Shown: positions 51,718 through 60,926, counted from the stretch's first letter. The stretch: 64,000 nt of DNA from Phycisphaeraceae bacterium (GCA_028284155.1 JANQSF010000098.1:174674-238673); one strand, 5' to 3'. Numbers and translations are program-made. The notes: a model not told the origin generated them from the letters alone.

Positions 51718-51869
51718 CCGAGCCGGACTCTGCGAGTCCGATTCATCCAACGAGCCCTTGAGGTGAGGCGGATGAACGCATGTCAACACCGAGATGCTGC
51801 CCTCACACCAAGTCCGCCCGCGCGGCATCAAGCCGCTTGGGCGGATCGGACTCGCAGAGTCCGGCTCGG
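51718..51869. repeat. Perfect 25-bp inverted repeat pair (CCGGACTCTGCGAGTCCG)
   Basis: Arms 51718-51742 and 51845-51869 are exact reverse complements; each holds the palindrome GGACTC-TGC-GAGTCC. A 102-base spacer lies between them. Confidence 0.9.
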
Positions 51870-51946
51870 TAAAGACATCGCGACCCGATGTGAACTTGCA
51901 TCGAACCGACAGGCGATGCGGGCAGACCGATTGCAGGAGGTTCAAA

Positions 51947-52387
51947 ATGCCCCGTGAACCGCAAATCAATGCCGAATCAGTAAGACTCATGCAGGCGCTT
52001 CTCGCGCGGCCCGACGCTGCTGCCGTCGCGGCCGGCGCGTTTCGCAAGGCGTACCCGGACGCGCCGCAGGCGATGATTGATGCGGCGGTGTTCCACGTCG
52101 TCATCGACGGGGTTGAAGCAACGGTCGACTGGCTCGCCGCGGTCGAGCGCTTTATCCGCGACCCTTCGGAGGGGCTCGACTTCGGCGCTGTCTGGCACGT
52201 CGTGTATCACCTCTACAACTGGTTGCAGTTCGAGGCGCTCATGCCGATGGGAGCCACAGGCCTGAAGGAACACCTCGGTGATGTAAAACACTTCATTGAG
52301 GAGGACGACAAGGAGGCCGCGCTCGACGTGCTGAAACGCCTCGTCAGCGCGATCGAAGGCGATGCGGGCCCGCCGGGGATCGGGTGA
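51947..52387 (+). CDS. Small helical protein, hypothetical
   Basis: 146 residues from ATG 51947, with a strong AGGAGG six bases upstream. All-helical: AFRKAYPDAPQAMIDAAVFHVV, VDWLAAVERFIRDPSE, FGAVWHVVYHLYNWLQFEALM and HFIEEDDKEAALDVLKRLVSA. It looks like a small soluble domain; no signal peptide, metal site or known motif is visible. The convergent SBP56 gene ends 25 bases away. Confidence 0.7.
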   Translation: MPREPQINAESVRLMQALLARPDAAAVAAGAFRKAYPDAPQAMIDAAVFHVVIDGVEATVDWLAAVERFIRDPSEGLDFGAVWHVVYHLYNWLQFEALMPMGATGLKEHLGDVKHFIEEDDKEAALDVLKRLVSAIEGDAGPPGIG

Positions 52388-52412
52388 CTTATGGAGTCTG
52401 CACGCTGCTCAC

Positions 52413-53858
52413 TCAAACCCAGATGTCGGACGTGCAGTCGCCGCTGGGGAAGCGCATCTCGTGGGCGCGGGCGGGGCCGGCCGGCTCTTTGCCGAAGTCG
52501 ACGTGGAAATCTTTGTTCAGAGTCAAGCCGCCCTTGCTTGTGTCGCAGTCCAGTTGCAGCAGGAACGACCCCTTTTCAGCCATGTCGGGGTAGAACTGGT
52601 TGTCCCAGACGCTGTAGAGCGAACTGGTGACATACAGGCGTTTGCCGTCGAGGCTGAGTTGGAGCATCTGCGGGCCGCCGACGGCCTTGCCGCCAGTCAG
52701 TTCGGACGGTCTGCCGATCACGCCGCCAAGCCAGACCTGGCCGGTCAGTTTCGGGTTGGCGGGGTCGCTCACGTCGTATTGGCGGATGTCGCCGTGCAGC
52801 CAGTTTGAGAAGTAGAGGTAGCGGTCGTCCATGGAAAGGACGAGGTCGGTGATCAGCCCGGGCACGGGGAACGGCCAATCCTCGGTCTCGACCGGATCGA
52901 CCTGCACGACGCGGTCGGCTTGCCACTGGTTGGCGTCGCGATGCCAATGCCAGATGGCGCTGGAGAGTGCGGCGCCCACGAAGCCGTGTGAGCTGTTGGG
53001 GTTGTGGTGAAATCGGACTTCCAGCGGGATCATCCCGTTTTCGCCGAGATCGATACTCTGCGCGATCGTGCGTTTTTCCCAGTCCCAAAAGTGCAGGTGA
53101 TGTCCGTATCGACCGGCCTTGACGTCGTCGAGTTGGAAGCCGCGTGCGACGGTCTGCGGCGCGGCCCACTCGCTGCTGACCATCGTGTTCAGCCGCGGCT
53201 GGTACCAGAAGTCGTAGTTGAAGTTCATGCCTTCCGTCGACTTGTCCCATCGGCCGATCACGTTGAAGTCGTGGTCAAGTTCGATGAAGCCGCCCGGCGC
53301 GCGGCCCTGGGCGTCGCCGAGCATGGAGATCATGATGTGACCGTCCGCGCGGCAGTGAACGGTGTGCGGTGCGGAAAGATTTGTCTTCCGCGCGATCTCG
53401 TCGGCCTCGATCACTTTGACCATCTTCGGGGCGCGCACGTCCGCGGCGTCCACGATGTGGATGCGACTCGAAGCCAGGCCGGGGACGATCATGTAACGCC
53501 GGCTGAGCTTTGCATCGCCGTGACAACTGCTGCACGCGTTCCAACCGAAGTGGTGCAATTCGTCACCAACCTTCGGCATGGGCAGCCGGTGAACGACCTG
53601 GCTGTACGTCGACGACGCCGGGTCGAGGTCGACAGTGGCGAGGTAGTCGGGCTTGTTCACTGGCGTGCCGGTGTAGATCGCCGGCAGATACATCAGCGTC
53701 TCGCGCGGCGAGGCGATGGCGTCCAGCGGCGTCGCATACGTCCGGAGGCAGGCCGCATGCCCCGCCGCGTGATCGGACGAACGCGTCGCCTGGCATCCCA
53801 GCATCCACGACGACGCGGCGATACCGGCCGCACCCGTCAGAAAGTCTCGTCGTCTCAT
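52413..53858 (-). CDS. Selenium-binding-protein-56 / methanethiol oxidase-like protein
   Basis: 481 residues from ATG 53858. SBP56 family: HHFGWNACSSCHGDAKLSRR (metal and redox-active Cys region), HTVHCRADGHIMISMLGDAQG, KRTIAQSIDLGENGMIPLEVRF and the terminal GDCTSDIWV. The family oxidises methanethiol to hydrogen sulfide, hydrogen peroxide and formaldehyde. Unlike the bacterial enzyme known from Hyphomicrobium, this copy has a twin-arginine/lipoprotein-type N-terminus (MRRRDFLTGAAGIAASSWMLGC), implying export and attachment. Copper binding is inferred from the family. Confidence 0.92.
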   Translation of the reverse strand: MRRRDFLTGAAGIAASSWMLGCQATRSSDHAAGHAACLRTYATPLDAIASPRETLMYLPAIYTGTPVNKPDYLATVDLDPASSTYSQVVHRLPMPKVGDELHHFGWNACSSCHGDAKLSRRYMIVPGLASSRIHIVDAADVRAPKMVKVIEADEIARKTNLSAPHTVHCRADGHIMISMLGDAQGRAPGGFIELDHDFNVIGRWDKSTEGMNFNYDFWYQPRLNTMVSSEWAAPQTVARGFQLDDVKAGRYGHHLHFWDWEKRTIAQSIDLGENGMIPLEVRFHHNPNSSHGFVGAALSSAIWHWHRDANQWQADRVVQVDPVETEDWPFPVPGLITDLVLSMDDRYLYFSNWLHGDIRQYDVSDPANPKLTGQVWLGGVIGRPSELTGGKAVGGPQMLQLSLDGKRLYVTSSLYSVWDNQFYPDMAEKGSFLLQLDCDTSKGGLTLNKDFHVDFGKEPAGPARAHEMRFPSGDCTSDIWV

Positions 53859-54003
53859 GGCTGCACTCCCAATTCAGGTCTGTCACGCGTCCATTGAACT
53901 GCATGAACTATTGAGCAATAGATCTCACCGACTTGTTGCGCTCGTCTCAACATGACACTAACCGATCGCGCCGCGTCATGCTGGGAGTCGATCGCCGGAC
54001 AAC

Positions 54004-55470
54004 TCACCCCTTCTTCCGCTTCTTCCCCTTCCCCTTCGCATTCGGGTCATACTTCGGGTTCGGCGTCTTGGGAACAGGCGCGTTGACCTGTTTTCGCCAG
54101 GCGCGCACGTCGGCGTGCAGTTCCGCCAACTTGTCGGGGTGCTTCTTGGACAGGTCGTTTTGTTCGCCCAGGTCGTCGCGCAAGTTGTAGAGTTCGGTTC
54201 GGCCGGTCTCGAACCACTCGATGAGTTTCCAGTCGCCTTTACGGATCGCGCCGGCCGGCGTCGTGCGGAACGGTCCGCCGTGCGGGTCGCCGCTGCCCTG
54301 CAGGTAGCACGGGAAATGCCAGTAGATCGCATCTCGGCCGAGGTTGGCTGACGCGTCTTTGAGCACGGGCAGCAGGCTGACGCCGTCGAGCGTGTAGCCC
54401 TTCGGTTTGTCGGCGTTGGCGGCGGCGAGGAACGTCGGGTACAGGTCGATGCCGATGACCGGCTCGCGACAGACCGAGCCGGCTTTCGTCACGCCGGGCC
54501 AACGGACGATCATCGGTTCGCGGATGCCGCCCTCATAGAGCATGCCCTTGGTGCCGCGCAGCGGGTGGTTGCTCGTCGCGCCGCCGTGCCCGCCGTTGTC
54601 GGAAAAGAATACGACCAGCGTGTTGTCGGTCAGTTTCAGCTCGTCGAGTTTGGCCAGCACCGCCCCGACGCTGTCGTCCACGCTCTCGATCATCGCCGCG
54701 TAAGCAGCGTTCTTGTGGTGCGGCGTGCTCTTTTTGTTCTTGTACTTCGCGGTCAGGTCGGCCTTGCCCTGGATCGGCGTGTGTACCGCGTAGTGAGTCA
54801 GATAAAGAAAGAATGGTCGCTTCTGATTCTCTTCGATGAACTGCACAGCCTTGTCGGTCAGCGCGTCGGTGAGGTAGACGCCTTTCTCTTTGACAACAAG
54901 GTTAGGGTAGTTCAGCGGGCTGTGGTAACCGCCGCCGCTTGGGCTGCCCCAGGTCTTGCCCGCGATGTTCACGTCGAAGCCCTGCGTGGTCGGGTCGCTA
55001 CCGAGGTGCCACTTGCCCATGCTGACCGTGACGTAGCCGTTAGCCTTGAGGCTTTCCGCCATCGTGATGAAACGGTCCGCCAACACGGTTTTGTTTTCGG
55101 TCGGCTCGAGTTTGCGGTGCGCGTGGTTGCCCCGCCGCGGGTCGCCGACGGTGTAGACGCCATGCCGCGGCGAGTATTGGCCTGACATCAGGCACGCCCG
55201 GCTGGGCGCGCAGTTCGGCGCGTTCGCATAAGCGTCGAGGAACACCATCCCCGACCTGGCCAACGCGTCGATGTTTGGCGACTCATAAAACCGCGTCTTG
55301 CGATCGAGATGGTCATACATGTAGCCCAGGTCGGTCCAGCCCATGTCGTCGATGAAGAAGAACACGATGTTCGGCTTGTCGGCCGCGTGGGCGCTCGGCG
55401 TCTGCCCGACCGTCAAAATGAGCAGCGTGGCGGCGAACAGGAGTGTGGCGACGAGCGGCGATGGTTTCAT
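54004..55470 (-). CDS. Secreted sulfatase (type I, Cys-type)
   Basis: 488 residues from ATG 55470. Signal peptide ending PSAHAADK. Metal site IVFFFIDDMGWTDLG (about 35-49), activation motif NCAPSRACLMSGQYSPRHG with the Cys that becomes formylglycine, MGKWHLGSD, FFSDNGGHGG and the C-terminal RTELYNLRDDLGEQNDL. A formylglycine-generating enzyme must be elsewhere. Acts on sulfated polysaccharide. The Lys/Gly tail (GKGKKRKKG) is unusual. A composite repeat lies 140 bases upstream of the start. Confidence 0.95.
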   Translation of the reverse strand: MKPSPLVATLLFAATLLILTVGQTPSAHAADKPNIVFFFIDDMGWTDLGYMYDHLDRKTRFYESPNIDALARSGMVFLDAYANAPNCAPSRACLMSGQYSPRHGVYTVGDPRRGNHAHRKLEPTENKTVLADRFITMAESLKANGYVTVSMGKWHLGSDPTTQGFDVNIAGKTWGSPSGGGYHSPLNYPNLVVKEKGVYLTDALTDKAVQFIEENQKRPFFLYLTHYAVHTPIQGKADLTAKYKNKKSTPHHKNAAYAAMIESVDDSVGAVLAKLDELKLTDNTLVVFFSDNGGHGGATSNHPLRGTKGMLYEGGIREPMIVRWPGVTKAGSVCREPVIGIDLYPTFLAAANADKPKGYTLDGVSLLPVLKDASANLGRDAIYWHFPCYLQGSGDPHGGPFRTTPAGAIRKGDWKLIEWFETGRTELYNLRDDLGEQNDLSKKHPDKLAELHADVRAWRKQVNAPVPKTPNPKYDPNAKGKGKKRKKG

Positions 55471-56117
55471 GGTTAGACCTGACTTGTAGTAGGTAAGGGA
55501 ATGACCATGGTAACGGAGGCGTTGGTGAATGAAGCGTTGGCAACGACGTGCGGTGTGAATCACGCGCCCCGATAGCCTCACGATTAGCCACAAATCCAAT
55601 GGTCACAAAGGCGGTGCCCTGCCGGGCGGGCCTGCTCAAGCGCCGCAGGGGCTTGGCGCTGCGCTTTGACGGAACGGCTTCGCCGTGAGGACTACATGAG
55701 TTGGGGGACGCTCGCCGCCGCTCCCCCAAACCCCCGAGGCTCCCCCGCGGAAGGGCGGGCCAAACGCCTCGCGCCGAAAGCGCACCCCGCCTTCCGGGGG
55801 CGGCCCGGGGGTTCGGGGGCTGGCCGCGGAAGGCCCCCGATCGCCCGAGTCGGCGACGCGAGCATCAACTTGATGGTCATCGAGGGCGAAACATGGTTGT
55901 TGACTGGCGTGAAGTCCGAGCCACTCTGGCGATTGAAGAGGCCCGCCCGGCAGAGCACCGCCGTAACAAGCACCAGCCACCTTGTGGATTAAGATGACCC
56001 GGTCTTTCGACGGTCACGCAAGCCGGGAACTGGCTGGCGTCGTCGGCGTCCAATGGGAGTCGGACGAGACAGATTGGGGGGCGGTTCGATCCTGTCTGTT
56101 TGCACGAGGAGCGTCTT
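55471..56117. other. Gene-free region with a long composite repeat
   Basis: About 645 bases between divergent genes, mostly occupied by the repeat at 55609-55968. Open frames here are repeat-derived (Pro/Arg/Gly-rich). No promoter was identified with confidence. Confidence 0.5.
55609..55968. repeat. Long repeat family GCGGGCC...AGCGCCGC (copy 2) with inverted partner
   Basis: 55609-55752 resembles 33797-33955 in nuoM. About 175 bases on, 55928-55968 is an inverted version of the first 35 bases (GGCCCGCCCGGCAGAGCACCG type). The middle is G- and C-run rich. The whole forms a large imperfect dyad. Confidence 0.78.
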
Positions 56118-58271
56118 ATGACCAAGTATGCCGTCAAGCGATTGGCCGTCGTGTGTGTGTTCGGTGTTGCGATGTCGAGTGCGGTTTCGATCGCGCGTGC
56201 GGACGACGTGGCCGACGCCGCGGCCGTCGCCGCGCAGCGATTGGCGGAGGCCAACCGGAAGAAGACCGAGACGTTCCTCGCGTGGATGCTCGAGCAGAAG
56301 AGCCTCAAAGGGTCGCAGTCGTCGATCCGTGCTCTGTTCGACCTGGTGTTCACTGAAGATCAGGCGCAGGCTGTGGTCGACGTCGCCAAACGGGCTGAAC
56401 CGGGCGCGCACCGCAACCTGCTGTGGCACGCCGTCGCGTACACCAAGTCGCGCGCGGGCGAGACGTTTCTGAATGGCAAGCTGAACAACGGCACGCCCGA
56501 CGAGCGGAAGTTGGCGGCCGACTGTCTCGCGGCGCTCACGTTGCGCAAGATGGGCGTGCAGTGCGATCTTGACAGCGCCGGCTGGGTCGTCCGCACCTTT
56601 TACCCGGGCCGAGAGACGCCCTATTCGGCTGACGACCTCAAACACCTGCGGCAGTTTCCTCGGCTAAAAGGTTTGAGTGTCGGCAACGTCACGGACGGTG
56701 GGTTCGACGTCTTGGATGGGGTCGAAACGCTCGAGTTCGTGTCGCTGCGGATCGAGTCGCCAGCCATCGACCGGGCGCTGGCAAGTATGCGCGCTTCAAA
56801 GAAGCTGAACGTGTTGAACCTGCACGGCCCGGTGACCGACGCGGGGCTGGCGCACTTGGCCGGGTTGGCGGAACTTGGCTGCCTGCGTGTCAACCACTCG
56901 AAAGTCACGGACGCCGGGATGGTTCACCTCAAAGACTTGAAGAAGTTGGCCATCCTCGAGTTGGAAGACACGCAGGTCACCGACGCGGGGCTCGTTCACC
57001 TGGAAGGCCTCACAGGAGTCAAGCACCTGAACCTGGCCGGCACGCGGATCACCGACGACGGGCTGGTGCACCTGCGCAATATGAAGCAGCTCTGGGCGCT
57101 GCACCTGGGTCGCACAGCCGTCGGCGACCTCGGCCTCGAGCAGTTCCGCGAGTTTGACGCGCTCAAGGGTGTGAACTTTCTCTATATCGAACAGACCAAC
57201 GTGACCGACGCCGGCCTGGCCCACCTGACCGGCATGCAAAGCCTCAAAGGCCTGCACGCCAACCGCAATAAGCTCACGGACGAGGCGCTGCAACACATGG
57301 CTGTGCACAACAACCTCGCGTGGATCAACGCGTCGCGCACGGCGATCACCGAAAACGCCGCAAGACAGTTCGCCCGCGGCCAATCAACATCGTTCTACCT
57401 GACCTACGGCACGACCACTCGGGTGCACCACGCCAAGGGCGGGCCGCCGAAACTCGACCCGGAACTGGACGAAATCTTCCGCGTCTTGGAGCGGACCAAT
57501 GACCGCGGCCGCGTCGCGGAGAAAGACCTGCAACACCTCGCCGATCAGGGCCCGAACCTCATCGAGCCGCTGCTCGAGTCGGTCAAGAAAGGGCAGAGTG
57601 GCTACCAGAACGCCGCCCGCGTGCTGGTCCGCATGGGACCGGCCGCTCAGCCGAGACTGTTGGCCGCGCTGCGCAAGGACGAGCATTACATGACGCGGCA
57701 GACCATCGCCTGGGCATTCCGTGAGATGGGCGTCAAGGTCATGCCGCTGATGATCGACCTGCTCGGCGACCAAAGCCCGCAGGTCCGGCACATGGCGTCC
57801 GACAACCTGTACCACCTGATCAGCCAGGCCGGCTCGGAACTGCCCGACGGGTTAGAGGCCAAAGTCATCACCGCGTTAAGCGACAAGCACGCCAAAGTCC
57901 GCCGCAACGCCGCCGGCATGCTCAGCCGATTCGGCAACGACTCCGGCAAGGTCGTCCCCGCACTACTCAAGTCGCTTCAAACCGACAAAGACCTGAACGT
58001 GCGGATCTACTGCGTCGCGTCGCTCGGCCGAATCGGATCGAAGCTCGACAAGGGTCACGCCGACCAGCAACGCACCCTCAAGGCGCTGACCGAGTCCTGC
58101 CTGAACGACCAGAGCTCCTACGTGCGCGACGTGTCCGTCTACTACCTCGGCCAATTGGCCAAGAAGGACAAGTCAGCCGTCGTCCCCATCGTCAAAGCCA
58201 CCGGCGACGAAGACCGCAACGTCCGGGCGAAGGCGAAGCAGGTGTTGGATGGGTTGGGGGTGGTGTATTGA
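56118..58271 (+). CDS. Exported LRR plus HEAT-repeat protein
   Basis: 717 residues from ATG 56118 (GAGGA upstream). Signal peptide (VVCVFGVAMSSAVSIARA). Residues about 175-430 are leucine-rich repeats of about 24 residues (VTDAGLAHLAGLAELGCLRV, VTDAGMVHLKDLKKLAILEL). From about 480 it changes to HEAT/PBS-like repeats (QNAARVLVRMGPAAQPRLLA, AKVRRNAAGMLSRFGNDSG). A protein-binding scaffold without catalytic parts, facing the periplasm. Its stop is 16 bases before the first 132-bp repeat. Confidence 0.9.
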   Translation: MTKYAVKRLAVVCVFGVAMSSAVSIARADDVADAAAVAAQRLAEANRKKTETFLAWMLEQKSLKGSQSSIRALFDLVFTEDQAQAVVDVAKRAEPGAHRNLLWHAVAYTKSRAGETFLNGKLNNGTPDERKLAADCLAALTLRKMGVQCDLDSAGWVVRTFYPGRETPYSADDLKHLRQFPRLKGLSVGNVTDGGFDVLDGVETLEFVSLRIESPAIDRALASMRASKKLNVLNLHGPVTDAGLAHLAGLAELGCLRVNHSKVTDAGMVHLKDLKKLAILELEDTQVTDAGLVHLEGLTGVKHLNLAGTRITDDGLVHLRNMKQLWALHLGRTAVGDLGLEQFREFDALKGVNFLYIEQTNVTDAGLAHLTGMQSLKGLHANRNKLTDEALQHMAVHNNLAWINASRTAITENAARQFARGQSTSFYLTYGTTTRVHHAKGGPPKLDPELDEIFRVLERTNDRGRVAEKDLQHLADQGPNLIEPLLESVKKGQSGYQNAARVLVRMGPAAQPRLLAALRKDEHYMTRQTIAWAFREMGVKVMPLMIDLLGDQSPQVRHMASDNLYHLISQAGSELPDGLEAKVITALSDKHAKVRRNAAGMLSRFGNDSGKVVPALLKSLQTDKDLNVRIYCVASLGRIGSKLDKGHADQQRTLKALTESCLNDQSSYVRDVSVYYLGQLAKKDKSAVVPIVKATGDEDRNVRAKAKQVLDGLGVVY

Positions 58272-58287
58272 TTTGGAAATCTGCTCC

Positions 58288-58419
58288 GCGGGTGCCTGTG
58301 GTTGATGCTCGGATCAACCACGGCCGGGCGCGCGCTGACGGAAGCCCTCACCGACGTGTCGACGACGCGTTACTGTTGACTGTCCGGGGTTGCTCAAAGC
58401 AGCAACCCCAGCCACCCGC
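58288..58419 (+). repeat. 132-bp structured direct repeat, copy 1
   Basis: Closing arms GCGGGTG / CACCCGC at the ends, hairpin TGGTTGAT-n6-ATCAACCA near the left and hairpin GGGGTTGCT-n6-AGCAACCCC near the right. The second copy, of exactly the same length, is at 59441-59572; overall identity is roughly 80 percent by eye, with the hairpins conserved best. Confidence 0.85.
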
Positions 58420-58459
58420 CGCGGCACCCGGCTCTGTCCTATTTTCAGCCAAGTCTGAA

Positions 58460-58918
58460 TCACTTCAGCCCCGACTTCGGCAACTCGTCGACGAAGTAGT
58501 AATTCAAGTCTCGCGCTTCGCCAACGTCATGCAAGTAATTCCTTGTTCCCATAAAGGGATACTGTTTGAACACCCCGCCCGCAATGCCCGATTCTTCATA
58601 TGCTGGGGAAATGACAATCACACTTCCCGGCTCCATTGCATCGAGTCGCGCCAATACCAAGAAGAACCCATCCTTTCCCTTGCCAACGCTCTTGCCGTTC
58701 CAGAGAAATTCTGCTTCCTCTGGATCGCCCGTTCCATCGTATCCTCGCCACGACAGAATTGCGTCGTGTCTTGGGACTGAACTACCGGGAGGCCACATTG
58801 TCAATCTGTTTGGGTTGTCCGATGGGCCGTTGCGCGGCGACGTGCAACCAAACATACTCAACGAGGATACGGCAATACCCAAAGTAAGCGTTTTGATACT
58901 GGTAGTAGTTGACTGCAC
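58460..58918 (-). CDS. Putative lipoprotein, hypothetical
   Basis: 152 residues from GTG 58918. Lipoprotein signal (TLGIAVSSLSMFGC, Cys about 25). The mature part is polar and aromatic (ILSWRGYDGTGDPEEAEFLW, DGFFLVLARLDAMEPGSVIV, GTRNYLHDVGEARDLNYYF). GC is lower than in flanking genes. No family recognised. Lies between the two 132-bp repeats, opposite in direction to its partner at 59056. Confidence 0.65.
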   Translation of the reverse strand: MQSTTTSIKTLTLGIAVSSLSMFGCTSPRNGPSDNPNRLTMWPPGSSVPRHDAILSWRGYDGTGDPEEAEFLWNGKSVGKGKDGFFLVLARLDAMEPGSVIVISPAYEESGIAGGVFKQYPFMGTRNYLHDVGEARDLNYYFVDELPKSGLK

Positions 58919-58966
58919 TATTCTACCTCGGCCTCAGGGCTCAACCGACTAGCGAATGATAAGCAG

Positions 58967-59038
58967 GTAGGCCGGGCACGTTGCCCGGCGCATGGTCACC
59001 CAACGACACTCAATTGCCGGGCAAACTGCACGGCCTAC
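58967..59038. repeat. GTAG-type inverted REP pair (GGCCGGGCA family)
   Basis: GTAG followed by GCCGGGCAC-GTTGCCCGGC, and an inverted, less perfect partner ending CTAC at 59035-59038 (TTGCCGGGCAAACTGCACGG). Confidence 0.72.
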
Positions 59039-59055
59039 GGACAATACAGCGAGGA

Positions 59056-59436
59056 ATGGCTGTCGAACGCACCGAGTCTGATTGGCGCAGGCACAGAGAA
59101 ACGTGCGAGGAATTGCGCGCGATCTGTGTTCAGGCGGTGAGCGAATGCGACACACTTGATGCCAAAGCACGGGAGAACAAGAACGCCGTCGGCTCGATCG
59201 AGCCGACGCACTTTGATGAGAGCTATCTCGCCTTTCTGGTGGAACAGATTGAATTGGAACCAAGGGGCCCGGAATGGACGGCCCGTTTGAGAACAAGGTT
59301 GGAGAACCTGTCACCCTATGTGAATCGCGAGTTGACGCATTGTCGGCTTCAGTACGGGCACGATGACTACACGATCTATGTGGAACCGCTCTCCGGCAAA
59401 GTGATCCATTGGGAGCACGACGACAACTCACCTTGA
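59056..59436 (+). CDS. Small soluble protein, hypothetical
   Basis: 126 residues from ATG 59056, with GAGG directly before it. Helical N-terminus (WRRHRETCEELRAICVQAVSECD), then FDESYLAFLVEQIELE and a C-terminal beta part (YTIYVEPLSGKVIHWEHDDN). No signal peptide. No family recognised. The stop is only four bases before the second 132-bp repeat, the placement of a cassette-type gene. Confidence 0.65.
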   Translation: MAVERTESDWRRHRETCEELRAICVQAVSECDTLDAKARENKNAVGSIEPTHFDESYLAFLVEQIELEPRGPEWTARLRTRLENLSPYVNRELTHCRLQYGHDDYTIYVEPLSGKVIHWEHDDNSP

Positions 59437-59440
59437 GATG

Positions 59441-59572
59441 GCGGGTGGTTGTGGTTGATGTTCGGATCAACCACGGCCGGGCACGCGCTGCTGGTAACTC
59501 TCACTGATGCGTCGTCGGTGAGATACTGTTGACCGTCCGGGGTTGCTCAAAGCAGCAATCCCGGACACCCGC
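59441..59572 (+). repeat. 132-bp structured direct repeat, copy 2
   Basis: Same ends and hairpins as 58288-58419; the right hairpin has one G-U pair (GGGGTTGCT / AGCAATCCC), and the middle forms CTCACTGA-n7-TCGGTGAG. Together the copies bracket the two genes at 58460-59436. Confidence 0.85.
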
Positions 59573-59583
59573 CGCTCGCCGAC

Positions 59584-60882
59584 TCATCCCACCAGATCAA
59601 GCCCCGCCATCGGCCCCGTGGCTGAGGCGAAGCGTTCGACGTCCAGGCCGAGCCGTTGCAGCATCGAGACATACAGGTTGCACAGCGGCGGGTGCTTGGC
59701 CGTGTCGAAGGCGACGTGTCGGCCGTGCTTGAACCCGCCGCCCGCCAGTAGGATCGGCATGTTGCGCGTGTTGTGGCTGCTGGCGTTGCCCAGGTTGCTG
59801 CCGAACAGCACCATCGTCTTGTCAAGCAGTGTTGCGTCGCCTTCCTTCGTCGACTTGAGTCGCGACATGAAGTCGCCGATCAGGCGCATCTTCTCCAGCT
59901 CGACGATCTTGAGCTGTTCCAGCTTCTGCGGGTCTTTGCCGTGGTGCGACAGGTTGTGCCAGTCGGCTGAGACGCCCTGGATCGGCGGCACGAGGTTCGT
60001 TCCGGAGATGGACAGCGTGATCAGCCGCGTCGAGTCGGTCACCAGCGCGAGGTACGCCATGTCGAGCATGAGCCGCAGTCGGCCGACGAAGTCCGCCTTG
60101 TCGGCCACGTCTTTCGGCGGCGCATAGTCGACCTTCGGCTTGGGGCGTTTCGACCACGCCTCGGCCCGCACGAGTCTTGTTTCCAGGTCGCGCACCGCGG
60201 AGAAGTACTCGTCGAGTTTGGCCTGGTCGCGCTGCCCGAGCGTGCCGCGCAGTTGCCTGGCCTCGCCGCGCACGACGTCCATGATGCTCTGCCCTTCGTG
60301 GATGCGCCGCATCTGCCGGCGCACGTCGTCGGGTGAGCCGGCCAGGAACAGGCGCGCGAACACGCGCGACGGCCGATCGTCAGCCGGGATGCGGATGCCG
60401 CTGCGCGTCCACGAGATGCCACCGCCGTTAGTGCTCAACGCCAGGTAGCCGAACCGCGTGTCGGCGTTGAGTCGTTCGGCCGCGAACTGGTCGAGCGAGA
60501 TCGTGTTCTTGAAGCTGCTGCTGCCCGGGTGCGGCGCGGCCGTCAGAAACGACGACACCGACGAGTGCCCACCGTCGACATCGGGATGCGACAGGCCGGA
60601 GAAGACAGTGAATTCATCGCGCAGGTCGCGCATCGGCTCGAGGTAGGGCGTCAGGTCGTAGTCCTTGCCCGCCTTGGTGGGGTAGAGGTACGGCGTATGG
60701 ACGCCGAGGTACGTGCAGATCGCGACCATCCGTCGGCGTTGGGCAAGCTCGCCCGTTTCGGTGCGCTTCGCGTCGTCGGCCTGGCGGTCGGCGGCGTGCG
60801 CCGCGACGTCGAGCACGGGCAACGCAAGCGCCACGCCCGCGCCGCGGAGCAGCGTTCGACGTGTGATGGGTCGTGTCGTCAT
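59584..60882 (-). CDS. DUF1552 protein
   Basis: 432 residues from ATG 60882. Tat-like start (PITRRTLLRGAGVALALPVLDVAAHA). DUF1552 family: TYLGVHTPYLYPTKAGKDYD, SLDQFAAERLN, RFGYLALSTNGGGISWTRSG and FGSNLGNASSHNTRNMPILL. In planctomycetes DUF1552 genes lie beside DUF1592/1588/1585 cytochromes, as here (44 bases downstream of the PSD1 gene). A role in export-coupled redox or sulfate-ester/glycan degradation has been proposed for such pairs; chemistry unknown. Confidence 0.92.
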   Translation of the reverse strand: MTTRPITRRTLLRGAGVALALPVLDVAAHAADRQADDAKRTETGELAQRRRMVAICTYLGVHTPYLYPTKAGKDYDLTPYLEPMRDLRDEFTVFSGLSHPDVDGGHSSVSSFLTAAPHPGSSSFKNTISLDQFAAERLNADTRFGYLALSTNGGGISWTRSGIRIPADDRPSRVFARLFLAGSPDDVRRQMRRIHEGQSIMDVVRGEARQLRGTLGQRDQAKLDEYFSAVRDLETRLVRAEAWSKRPKPKVDYAPPKDVADKADFVGRLRLMLDMAYLALVTDSTRLITLSISGTNLVPPIQGVSADWHNLSHHGKDPQKLEQLKIVELEKMRLIGDFMSRLKSTKEGDATLLDKTMVLFGSNLGNASSHNTRNMPILLAGGGFKHGRHVAFDTAKHPPLCNLYVSMLQRLGLDVERFASATGPMAGLDLVG

Positions 60883-60926
60883 GGTCGGTCTCCAGCGGCA
60901 CTACGTCGCGCGCCGCGCGTGAGCAC

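Noticed and set aside
58288..59572. Integron attC sites
   Set aside because: No RYYYAAC/GTTRRRY boundary pair and no integrase in the window; the cassette-like layout is kept only as a hypothesis.
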